Shown piece after piece: positions 8,521-16,082 of a stretch of 64,000 nt of DNA. Source of the stretch: Propionibacteriaceae bacterium UBA6122 (GTDB lineage Bacteria; Actinomycetota; Actinomycetes; Propionibacteriales; Propionibacteriaceae); assembly GCA_002428365.1 (NCBI GenBank), contig DIVW01000050.1:1-64000 (forward strand). The letters run 5' to 3'. The notes under the pieces were generated by a model. It did not search any database and was not told the DNA's origin. It saw only the letters and a list, made by a program, of their open reading frames with translations. The position numbers and the translations under genes were made by a program. The number at the start of each line of letters is the position of its first letter. Position 1 is the stretch's first letter.

Positions 8521-8611
8521 CGTCACGACCGACGCGTCACGACCGACGCGTCACGACCGACGCGTCACGACCGACGCGCCACGACCGACGCGCCACGACC
8601 GACGCGCCCCG
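8521..8611 (+). repeat. 14-bp tandem repeat, six full copies plus a partial
   Basis: The unit CGTCACGACCGACG is repeated four times exactly (8521-8576), then twice with T to C at position 3 (8577-8604), then partly. It lies in about 430 bases without a gene, just upstream of the LRR gene. A period of 14 is not a codon multiple, so it is not coding. Confidence 0.85.
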
Positions 8612-8648
8612 ATCATTGAGTGGTTCTGTCCAGTGCGAGACTTCTCGC

Positions 8649-9530
8649 ATGGGTCAGTCACCGGGGGGGGGGATCGTGGACGTAAGCCCAGCGACGTTGG
8701 CCGCACTGCGACACAACGATGAGCCGCATCCGTGGCTTTTCAGTCTTGTGCTGCCAGAGATTGGCGGTGGCCGACTCACTGAGTCCGATCTGGCGAGCGT
8801 CGATGTGCCGCCATCGGCCACTGCCCTTCGGATCAGCGGTCTGGATCAGGCCAGCTTCGAGGCGTTGGTCTCACGCTTAGGGTCACGGTTCTCGGCGATC
8901 GAGTTCTGGAAGTGCCCGCGGGTTGCCGATCTGAGCCCGCTGGAAGACCTCCCCCAGCTGCGCCTGGTCTCGTTCTACTGGAACCAGCGGGCGACGCGGT
9001 TGTGGGACCTACGGAAGACGCCCAAACTGTCGGGACTGCAGTTCGACGATTTCACCCGGCTGCACAACCTGGTCGACTTGGCGACGGCGAGTTCCCTCGT
9101 CGAGCTCGAGTTCGGAGACGCCATTTGGGACACCTCGGTCTTCGACAGCCTGGCGCCGCTGTCCGCACTGACCGGTCTCAGGTCGCTGAAGCTCAGCGCC
9201 AAGAAGATCACCGACGGGCGCATCGAACCTCTGGCCGCCTTACAGCAGCTGACGTCCCTGTCCTTCGCCTCAAACCAGTTCACAACAGAACAGGTCGCAT
9301 GGCTGCGAGCACACTTGCCAGACAGCCTCCACTCCGAAGCGCTCGAGCCGCTAAGACGGTTCTCGCCGCCACTGAGAGGCGAACACAAGGAACTCGACGT
9401 CCTTCTGGTCGGCAAGCGAAAGCCGTTCCTGAACTCCGTCGAGGATCAGGCTCGAATCCACAAGCACGTCGCGCAGTACGAGGCGATGGTCACGCGGTTC
9501 CGCAACGATCCGTCACTGGTGCCGGGTTGA
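8649..9530 (+). CDS. Leucine-rich-repeat protein
   Basis: About 293 residues with LRR-like spacing in the middle (LSPLEDLPQLRLVSFYWN, TPKLSGLQFDDFTRL, LAPLSALTGLRSLKLS, LAALQQLTSLSFASNQ), and no signal peptide, so probably a cytoplasmic binding protein. The partner is unknown. The C-terminal 60 residues are charged and not LRR. The possible starts are ATG 8649, before a run of ten G, and GTG 8676, just after it. Neither has a clear Shine-Dalgarno. If 8649 is used, slippage in the G run would switch the protein off. If 8676 is used, the run lies in the leader. Confidence 0.6.
   Translation: MGQSPGGGIVDVSPATLAALRHNDEPHPWLFSLVLPEIGGGRLTESDLASVDVPPSATALRISGLDQASFEALVSRLGSRFSAIEFWKCPRVADLSPLEDLPQLRLVSFYWNQRATRLWDLRKTPKLSGLQFDDFTRLHNLVDLATASSLVELEFGDAIWDTSVFDSLAPLSALTGLRSLKLSAKKITDGRIEPLAALQQLTSLSFASNQFTTEQVAWLRAHLPDSLHSEALEPLRRFSPPLRGEHKELDVLLVGKRKPFLNSVEDQARIHKHVAQYEAMVTRFRNDPSLVPG
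8663..8672 (+). repeat. Homopolymeric G10 tract at the LRR gene 5' end
   Basis: Ten consecutive G bases, in frame as glycines if translation starts at 8649. Tracts of this length are prone to slipped-strand changes and to sequencing error. Confidence 0.9.
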
Positions 9531-9635
9531 CAGCCACCGACCGAACTCCCCTCGCCACGACGATTCACCGCGGTTTCGATCCCAACGCTCGCTCATGCCG
9601 CGCTCAGCGCGCCCCCGGGTGGCGCGCGGGCCTCT

Positions 9636-10193
9636 CTATCGGACGGCGTGGCGGAGGTAGATCACGCCGTTGTCGAATCGCCGGGTGTCCAGCAATTCGA
9701 GGTCGAGCCGTATGCCCCGAGGAAGCGCTGGCTTGCCGCCGCCCACGACGACCGGGCACAGCAGCAGCACGCACTCGTCGACCAGGCCGTGCTGGAATGC
9801 CTCCGCCGCGATCATTGCGCCGCCGATGCTCAGGTCCGAGCCCGAAGTCTCCTTGAGCCGTCGTACCGCTTCGGGCTCGAATTGCCGCTCGATCCTGGTG
9901 CGTGCGGTTGAGACGTCGGTGAGGGAGGTGGAGTAGACCACCTTGTCGGCGTTCCGCCAGATCCCGGCATACTCACGAACCACCGCTGGCTCGTTCGTCA
10001 ACCAGTCATCGCTCTCCCACACCCGCATGGTCTCGTACATGCGTCGCCCGTAGAGCGACGTGCCGATGTGGCGCTCGTGCTCGTTCCAGAACGCGTGCAC
10101 CTCCTCATCGGGGACGGACCAGTCGAACGAACCGGTCTCGTCCTCGAGGAAACCGTCGAGTGAGATGTTGGCCGCGTAGATCAACTTGCCCAT
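9636..10193 (-). CDS. RibD C-terminal-domain / dihydrofolate-reductase-like protein
   Basis: A 185-residue stand-alone RibD_C domain. Typical family marks are the opening MGKLIYAANISLDGFL, the loop GRRMYETMRVWE, the phosphate-binding-like SIGGAMIAAEAF and PVVVGGGKPALP. The family uses NADPH. Many single-domain actinobacterial members have no defined substrate, so a riboflavin or folate role should not be assumed. The ATG at 10193 is chosen because GGAGGG lies about eight bases upstream. The open frame is longer but has no second start signal. It is followed by the SDR gene on the same strand, 119 bases apart. Confidence 0.85.
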   Translation of the reverse strand: MGKLIYAANISLDGFLEDETGSFDWSVPDEEVHAFWNEHERHIGTSLYGRRMYETMRVWESDDWLTNEPAVVREYAGIWRNADKVVYSTSLTDVSTARTRIERQFEPEAVRRLKETSGSDLSIGGAMIAAEAFQHGLVDECVLLLCPVVVGGGKPALPRGIRLDLELLDTRRFDNGVIYLRHAVR

Positions 10194-10312
10194 GGAACCC
10201 TCCGTCGGGTCGAGGGTTCCAGCCTGCTCCGTCCCCCCGACCCCGGCAATGGGGAAGGCTGCCGACAACGGTGCCCGGGTCCCGAGGTGGTTACCCGTCC
10301 GGCGGGGTGGGG

Positions 10313-11074
10313 CTACCAGCAGCAATATCCACCGTCGACGAGCAGATCGACGCCGGTGATGTAGCTGGCCGCCGGGCCCAGCAGGAACAGGACGGGTCCG
10401 GCGATCTCCTCGGGTTGGGCTAGTCGTCCCAGCGGCGTCGTGTCAGCGAACTCGGTCACCAGCTCGGTCACTTCGGGCCGGAGGTTCATCGGGGTGAGGG
10501 TGTAGCCGGGGCTGACAGCGTTCACCCGGATCCCGAGCGGCGCCCACTCCACAGCCAACGACTTGGTGAGGTGGACAACAGCGGCCTTGCTCGAGTTGTA
10601 CTGGGCCTGGGTCAGGTTGCGGTTGGCGATGGTCGCCGAGATCGAAGCTATGTTCACGATCGCGCCGCGTCCGTGGTGTCGCATGGCGCGAGCCTCGGCC
10701 TGGCAGGAGTAGAACAAGCCGTTGACGTTGGTGTCGAAAACGACCTGCCACTGATCGGGGGTCATCTCCAGCGCCGGTGTGCCACCACCGACCCCGGCGC
10801 AGTTCACCGCAAGGCTGAGCGGCCCGAACGCCTGCTCCACTGCAGCGACCGCCGCCCCCGCCTGCCCGGAATCGGTGACATCCCATTCGATGGCCACCGC
10901 CCGACCACCAGCAGCGTTGATCTGACTCACCGTCTCCGCCGCTCTAGCGCCAGCCCGCGCGCCACACCCGACCGCAACCCCGGCGCGTCCCAGCGCGAGT
11001 GCGATGGCCTGCCCAATGCCACTGGACGCGCCAGTAACCAGCGCCACTTCTCGGTCAAGGCCGAAATCCATCAT
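10313..11074 (-). CDS. Short-chain dehydrogenase/reductase (classical SDR)
   Basis: A 253-residue classical SDR. The NAD(P)-binding motif TGASSGIG is near residue 16, NCAGVGG in the middle, and the catalytic serine region (NIASIS) is followed by YNSSK (Tyr-x-x-x-Lys). The C-terminal end FLLGPAASYITGVDLLVDGGY is the usual SDR close. It resembles sugar-alcohol or gluconate dehydrogenases, but the substrate cannot be read from sequence. ATG at 11074 and 11071 are both possible. I take the first. Confidence 0.85.
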   Translation of the reverse strand: MMDFGLDREVALVTGASSGIGQAIALALGRAGVAVGCGARAGARAAETVSQINAAGGRAVAIEWDVTDSGQAGAAVAAVEQAFGPLSLAVNCAGVGGGTPALEMTPDQWQVVFDTNVNGLFYSCQAEARAMRHHGRGAIVNIASISATIANRNLTQAQYNSSKAAVVHLTKSLAVEWAPLGIRVNAVSPGYTLTPMNLRPEVTELVTEFADTTPLGRLAQPEEIAGPVLFLLGPAASYITGVDLLVDGGYCCW

Positions 11075-11239
11075 CCCCACATCATGCCCGGCACCTCGCT
11101 GCAATTAGCGCCTCCGGCCCGGCCAGGCTGGCGCCGATTTGGGTTCGGCTGGCGGCACGATCGCTTATGCCGCGCCTTACACGATCGGACCCGGGCCAGA
11201 TGCTTGACACAATCATACGCAGAAGCGAATATATGTGTC

Positions 11240-11869
11240 ATGGAGTTGACGGTGACGCAGATCGCCGGGCAGCACGCGCGCACGGAGCGGTTCGTGCAGC
11301 AGGCGGTCCGGTCGGGGGATCTGGCCGCCCTGAGGCTGGTGGGTCGGGTCGCCGTGATGGACGACTTGGCGGTTACTGCATGGGTGCGCGGGTTGGCGCG
11401 GGGGCGTCGTTGGACGGGCGAGGTTCGCGAGGCAGCGCTGGACTTGTTGTCGACAGGGCGTACCGATCGGTTGTCCAGTTCCGAGCGGTCCCGGCTCCGC
11501 TCTCGGCTGCGGGGCATGTCGGCAGCGGCGATGGCGCACGCGGCGGCTGGTCTCGGTGGTGGGTGGGCGCGCTACCGGGTGGCCGATGTGGCGGGGTTGA
11601 CCCGGGTCGGGCCGTCGATGGTCGACCAGGCCAGGTTAGGGATCGTGCCGGGAGCAGGCTGGGTCAGTTTCGTGGAAACCGAGGACTTGGACCGCCTGGA
11701 GTTCGAACATAACGTCATTTTGGACGCCGACGGCAATCTGGGAGTCATTGAGCGCCCCCAATCGGACTCGCGGACGGCGCGGGTGTTGTTGGACACGTAC
11801 TTGTTGGGGGATGCGCGGTTGTCCGCAGCGGCCGCGGCTGAACTGGAGAGGTGTGCTCGTGATCTTTGA
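11240..11869 (+). CDS. Helix-turn-helix protein, presumed antitoxin of a nucleotidyltransferase toxin
   Basis: A 209-residue protein starting MELTVTQIAGQHAR, with an N-terminal HTH-like segment (TERFVQQAVRSGDLAALRLVGR) of the kind found in MerR/excisionase folds. The rest is arginine- and alanine-rich and helical. Its stop lies inside the start of the nucleotidyltransferase gene (11-base overlap), so the pair is translationally coupled. The order regulator-then-nucleotidyltransferase matches AbiEi/AbiEii-like type IV toxin-antitoxin pairs. I infer the antitoxin role from that context, not from clear homology. Confidence 0.6.
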   Translation: MELTVTQIAGQHARTERFVQQAVRSGDLAALRLVGRVAVMDDLAVTAWVRGLARGRRWTGEVREAALDLLSTGRTDRLSSSERSRLRSRLRGMSAAAMAHAAAGLGGGWARYRVADVAGLTRVGPSMVDQARLGIVPGAGWVSFVETEDLDRLEFEHNVILDADGNLGVIERPQSDSRTARVLLDTYLLGDARLSAAAAAELERCARDL

Positions 11870-12563
11870 TGTTTTCGAGCGCGTTGACCAGATCGCCCAG
11901 ATCCTGCCGCCTGAGCGCTGGATGCTGGTGGGCGGACTCATGGTCCATGCGCACGCCCGCCTGGCAGGCATTCCTCATCCCCGTCCCACCGATGACGCCG
12001 ATCTGGTGGTCGAGTTGCGTGCGGGTAAATACGGCGAGGCCGCGAGAGCACTCCAGGGGTTGGGGTATCAGCGGCACGAGCCGCTCGATGATGGTGCCCC
12101 TTTTCACAGGTTCACCCGGGGATCGGAGCAAATCGATGTGATGGCACCGGAAGGCAAGTCGGTCAGGTTCGCTGGCCGGGACGTGCTCACGGTTCCTGGA
12201 TCGCGTTCGGCGCTGAACCGGACCATTGTCTTCACCACCCCGACGGGGGTGGGAATCCGGATCCCGGACCTGGCCTCAGCACTGTCATTGAAGGGCTCCG
12301 CTTATCACCTGCCCGGGATCAACCGGGTGCGTCACCTCCAGGATGCGGTGACCTTGTTCGCATGCTCCGATGCCACGGTGTTGGAGCTGTCGGCATCGAT
12401 GCGCCGGAACGTCAACCATCTCATCAACGCGCTCGACACAACTGATGGGTGGGCTGCGGCAGAGCCGTCGAGCCGGCGCCGGGCAGTGCGAGCCATCCAT
12501 CTGATCCGCCCCGAGTGGATCACCCCCGGCTTCGTCCTGCCCCAGCGGCCGGGAAAGACCTGA
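11859..12563 (+). CDS. Nucleotidyltransferase-fold protein, AbiEii-like toxin candidate
   Basis: A 234-residue protein. WMLVGGLMVHAHARL followed by PTDDADLVVEL matches the GG...(x)n...T.D.D signature of minimal nucleotidyltransferases, including AbiEii toxins, with two acidic metal ligands in DDAD. A helical C-terminal part follows (DLASALSLKG, RHLQDAVTLF). The GTG at 11859 is chosen because GGAGAGG sits about seven bases upstream, which makes the frame overlap the upstream HTH gene by 11 bases. If it is a toxin it would transfer a nucleotide to an RNA or protein target. The target is unknown. Confidence 0.65.
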   Translation: MIFDVFERVDQIAQILPPERWMLVGGLMVHAHARLAGIPHPRPTDDADLVVELRAGKYGEAARALQGLGYQRHEPLDDGAPFHRFTRGSEQIDVMAPEGKSVRFAGRDVLTVPGSRSALNRTIVFTTPTGVGIRIPDLASALSLKGSAYHLPGINRVRHLQDAVTLFACSDATVLELSASMRRNVNHLINALDTTDGWAAAEPSSRRRAVRAIHLIRPEWITPGFVLPQRPGKT

Positions 12564-12665
12564 CCTGAGCTGGCCGACGGCCTCTAGGCGACAAGCCAAG
12601 CAATCGAGGAGGGCGACCGGACGCGGTCTCAGGTGGGGAGAGCAAGGCTCCGGCGGATCCGTGGC

Positions 12666-13214
12666 TCACGAGTTGGCTGGCTGCTCGATCCGGTAGACAA
12701 CGTGCGGTCGCAGGGGGTGTTCCAGCTCAATTCTGGGGTGGTCGAAGAGCCCATGGCGAACCATGCCGAGCCGCTGCATCACCGCCTGGGACGGCAGGTT
12801 GATGACGGCAGTCATCGACCAAATCACCGGTAGCCCGAGCCGGTTGAGCCCCACGTCGAGCGCCGCCCGCGCCGCTTCGGTCGCGTAGCCCTGGTGCCAG
12901 GCCCGCCGGTCGAGCCGCCAGCCGACCTCCTGATCACCAGCGCCCGGAACACCTTCGGGCATCGGGTTGAGTCCGGTGAAGCCGATGAACTCACCGGATT
13001 CGCGCGCCTCAAGGGCCTAGAGCCCAAAGCCCTGCTGATCGAAGCGTTCCTCGATGCGGTCGATGAGCCGGTCACTTTCGCCACGATCCAACGCGGCCGG
13101 GAAGTAGCGCATGACTTCGGGATCGGCGTTCAGGGCCGCGAAGGGTGCCCGGTCGCTGTCGCGCCAACGCCGCATCAGCAGGCGCTCAGTATGGATCTCC
13201 CAATAGTCGCTCAC
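12666..13214 (-). pseudogene. GNAT acetyltransferase (RimJ/RimL type) interrupted by one amber codon
   Basis: Two frames in the same phase, 12666-12962 and 13017-13214, join into one GNAT N-acetyltransferase of about 182 residues. The front half is typical (ERLLMRRWRDSDRAPFAALNADPEVMRYFP) and the back half carries EVGWRLDRRAWHQGYATEAARA, the acetyl-CoA loop, and an NLPSQAVMQRLGM end. The only break is a TAG at 13017-13019 after QQGFGL, where this family normally has tryptophan (TGG). A single G to A change explains it. The codons between are still good (EARESGEFIGFTGLNP), so the loss is recent or is a sequencing error. Confidence 0.8.
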
Positions 13215-13237
13215 CCAAACAACCTAGTCCGGACGCA

Positions 13238-13528
13238 TTACCCGGTCAGTGATCCACTGATCAGCATTGCGGCAATGGCCAGCGCGACAATGGCGAGGAT
13301 CACCCAGCGACGGCGCCGCCAGCGACGGGCGCCCCTGAGTCCGTCACTGGTCGCGAGCCCGTCGAATTCGGCTAGTTCTCGAGGGATCGGGCCGACCAGT
13401 TCCACCGGCTCCCGATGGTCAGGGTCGAAGCTGTCGCGTTGTGGGTCGGGGAGCGGCCCACCCGGAGTCACCCAACGCGCGGTGATCGGATCAAAACGCT
13501 CCGACGGTGGCGGTAAGACGCGACTCAT
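13238..13528 (-). CDS. Small membrane protein with C-terminal anchor
   Basis: About 96 residues from the ATG at 13528. A proline-rich acidic soluble part (FDPITARWVTPGGPLPDP) is followed by an arginine cluster (RRWRRRRW) and one transmembrane helix at the very end (VILAIVALAIAAMLISG). By the positive-inside rule the N-terminus faces the cytoplasm. No family recognised. Confidence 0.55.
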   Translation of the reverse strand: MSRVLPPPSERFDPITARWVTPGGPLPDPQRDSFDPDHREPVELVGPIPRELAEFDGLATSDGLRGARRWRRRRWVILAIVALAIAAMLISGSLTG

Positions 13529-13704
13529 GCCGTCAGCCTTCCATGGGCCCCCACCGAACCGAAACCCCACGACGGTGATCAGCTACCGGGGTCGTCCGTT
13601 CGGGTTCGTTCGAAAACCGGCTTCCAACTGGAGCGCCAATCACCACAGTTGCGACCCTATGAGGCCGGGTAGGAGATGCCCGCGCTAGCCCAAGGGGAGA
13701 AGAC

Positions 13705-14223
13705 ATGAAAACTGCGCGCCTTCTAGTCGTGCCCATGCTGTTGGTGGCGGCCCTGAGCCTCACCGGCTGTGGCGCTGGCAGTCTGAAGCTGGGTCAAAGC
13801 GCCGAGGTTGATCTGAGCTTGGTCGGCAAAGCCGGTTCTGTCTTTGAGGTGACGGTGTCCTCGTTGACACCGGCACCCGAGGAGGTGGCCGCCAAATACG
13901 ACACTGAAGACAAGCTGTACTTCGCTACGGTCGAGGCCAAGCTGAAGGATCCGTCCAAGGCGACCGGCCTAGTCAGCGGGGTGTACAGCAACGTGTACGC
14001 CCAGCTCAGCGACGGGAACTACCTGAACATGTCGGGTTCTGGCCCGGATGAGTGCCCAGGAAGACCGGCCGATGCGACCCAGGCTTCGAACGACTTCAAG
14101 GCGGGCAAGACCGTGTCGGTGTGCGTGCCGCTGAGCGCAGATGGCGAAAAGGACGTGGTGGGCGTCTACGTCGGGACGGCCGATGTGAACAGCGGCAAGG
14201 GAAAGGTGTGGGCGAAGTCCTGA
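13705..14223 (+). CDS. Putative lipoprotein
   Basis: A 172-residue protein with a type II signal peptide: MKTAR start, hydrophobic core, lipobox LTGC with the cysteine at residue 22. The mature part is beta-rich with an acidic surface and two further cysteines (DECPGR, VSVCVPL) that could form a disulphide. It has the look of DUF4352-type lipoproteins, but the match is weak. GGGAGAAG lies just before the ATG. It converges on the antiporter gene. Confidence 0.75.
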   Translation: MKTARLLVVPMLLVAALSLTGCGAGSLKLGQSAEVDLSLVGKAGSVFEVTVSSLTPAPEEVAAKYDTEDKLYFATVEAKLKDPSKATGLVSGVYSNVYAQLSDGNYLNMSGSGPDECPGRPADATQASNDFKAGKTVSVCVPLSADGEKDVVGVYVGTADVNSGKGKVWAKS

Positions 14224-14247
14224 TTGAGGACGACTCCGCATCGATTC

Positions 14248-14266
14248 GAAATCCTGCCAGGATTTC
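14248..14266. terminator. Short hairpin between convergent genes
   Basis: GAAATCCT and AGGATTTC form a perfect eight-base stem around a three-base loop between the lipoprotein stop and the antiporter stop. It could serve both strands. It is weak by GC content. Confidence 0.45.
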
Positions 14267-16028
14267 AGTCGTACTGCTGGCGCAGTTCGATGCTGATCTG
14301 CTGGGCGTCGAGCTGAGCCAGGGCGTCGTCCAGCATGGCTGAGGGATAGGTGCCCAGGGCACGCAGTTCGATCAGCTTGAGCCGCTGGGCGGTGATGGCG
14401 GCCAGCCGGACTTCCCGGAAACGTGCTCGTGCTGCTGGCGTGGAAATGCTCTGCAAGGCAGGCCAATCAATGCTGTCCGAACCGGTGGCGGACTCGACCA
14501 GGCGGGCGCGTGCTTCGGTGAAAGCCCCCGCCGATCGCTCGTCGGGATGAACCGCCTGAGCCGCGGCCTCATCAAGGTCGCCTTGGAGCCCCTGCCAAAG
14601 CTGCGGGTCAGGGCCCGAATCCTCGCTGATGGCACCAAGCCTGCGTGCCAAGGGTTCCAACGTGAGGCCCTGCACCACCAACGTCCCGACCGCTACCGCA
14701 GTTGCGGTCAAGACGATCAAGGGACGGTGCGCGGTGCCCTCAGGAAGGGTTTGCGCCGCAGCGATGGTCACTGCCCCGCGCATCCCCGCCCACACCAGGA
14801 CGAAGCCGTCGCGCCAGCCGAACTGCTCTGAAGCCAGATAATCCAAGTCGGCGATCCGCCGACCCACAAGTTGCTGCCAGCGAGAAAGGCGTGCCTCAGG
14901 AGTCGCGGCGGTCGAGGCCCGCAACCGTCGCAGTGCACTTCGGGGCTTGCGAACCGATGGGCGCGGATTCGGCACCTGGCCATCTGCCAGTTGGTGGTGC
15001 AGTTGCCTCAGCCGTTCGTGGGCCGGGCGCACGACGCGGTTTCGTCGCGCCAATGACCACACCGCGAAGGCCACGAAGCCGGTGCGAATCAGCAGCGCCA
15101 GTCCGCCCACCAGGGCGGCCAGCGCCAGCGGATGCAACAGATACCTCCCGTCGTCGGTGAGGCTGGCGACCAGAGCTGGAAGCTCCAGACCGACCAGCAA
15201 AAACACCGCACTTTCGAGCAGCAACTCGACGGTGTGCCAAACCGCGGCTTCGGCCAGCCGCTCCTCAGCGCCAATGCGCTCCGGAGCGCCATAGCCGGTG
15301 ACCAAGCCCGCAGCGACCGCCGCCACCAGTCCCGATGCGCCCAGGTGCTCGGCCGGTAGGTACGCGATGAACGGCACGACCAAAGAAAGAGCCACGCCAG
15401 CAGGAACGTTCCGCACCCAGTAACGAACCAGCAGGTTCAGCTTGCCAACCACCCAGCCGATCGCCCCCGCAGCTACCACCGCCCACACGAACGAGCCGGC
15501 CACCTGCCATAGCGAAACCGTGACGCCGACCGCCGCCACCGCCGAGCGCAACAGCACCAACGCCGAGGCGTCGTTCAGCATGCTCTCGCCCTCCAGCACC
15601 GTCACCAGCCGAGCCGAAACGCCTGCCTTGCCGACGATGGACGTCGCCACGGCGTCGGTCGGGCTCACGATGGCGCCCAAGGCGATCCCCAGCCCGAGCG
15701 GCATCCCAGGAACCACCCACACCGTCACCAACCCGATCGCCACGGCCGTGACGACCACCAAGACAACCGAGAAGGCGGAGATCAGCCGAAAGTCGCGGCG
15801 AAACTCCATTACCGGGGTGCCCGCGGCAGCTGAGTAGAGCAGCGGCGGCAGCACCCCAGCCAGAATCCACTCCGGATTCACAACGAAGGAGTCGACCCAC
15901 GGCAGCATGCTCAAGCCGAATCCGAGGGCGATCAACAGCAGCGGTGAGGCCACGCCGATGCGAGGCGCCATTGTGGTTGCGGCCACGACCAGGATGACGC
16001 CGATGATCGCAGCAAGCTCAAGGTTCAC
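14265..16028 (-). CDS. Na+/H+ antiporter of the CPA1 family
   Basis: About 587 residues with 11-12 hydrophobic helices in the first 400. The functional ND pair region and the CPA1 marks are present: LGAIVSPTDAVATSIVGK, LEGESMLNDASALVLL, and FLLVGLELPAL. It exchanges cytoplasmic Na+ (or K+) for protons across the plasma membrane. The C-terminal 180 residues are soluble and interrupted by one more hydrophobic section (WAGMRGAVTIAAAQTLP), as usual in bacterial NhaP/Nha-like proteins. The GTG at 16028 is chosen because GAGGAGGT lies just upstream. It stands alone, 55 bases downstream of the glycan gene stop. Confidence 0.9.
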   Translation of the reverse strand: MNLELAAIIGVILVVAATTMAPRIGVASPLLLIALGFGLSMLPWVDSFVVNPEWILAGVLPPLLYSAAAGTPVMEFRRDFRLISAFSVVLVVVTAVAIGLVTVWVVPGMPLGLGIALGAIVSPTDAVATSIVGKAGVSARLVTVLEGESMLNDASALVLLRSAVAAVGVTVSLWQVAGSFVWAVVAAGAIGWVVGKLNLLVRYWVRNVPAGVALSLVVPFIAYLPAEHLGASGLVAAVAAGLVTGYGAPERIGAEERLAEAAVWHTVELLLESAVFLLVGLELPALVASLTDDGRYLLHPLALAALVGGLALLIRTGFVAFAVWSLARRNRVVRPAHERLRQLHHQLADGQVPNPRPSVRKPRSALRRLRASTAATPEARLSRWQQLVGRRIADLDYLASEQFGWRDGFVLVWAGMRGAVTIAAAQTLPEGTAHRPLIVLTATAVAVGTLVVQGLTLEPLARRLGAISEDSGPDPQLWQGLQGDLDEAAAQAVHPDERSAGAFTEARARLVESATGSDSIDWPALQSISTPAARARFREVRLAAITAQRLKLIELRALGTYPSAMLDDALAQLDAQQISIELRQQYD

Positions 16029-16082
16029 GGGTACCTCCTCAGCGGCCAGCCTGCCACGCACCTAGGCGGACGGGTGGGCGGA

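Noticed and set aside
8521..8611. 14-base array as a CRISPR
   Set aside because: Head-to-tail repeats without spacers.
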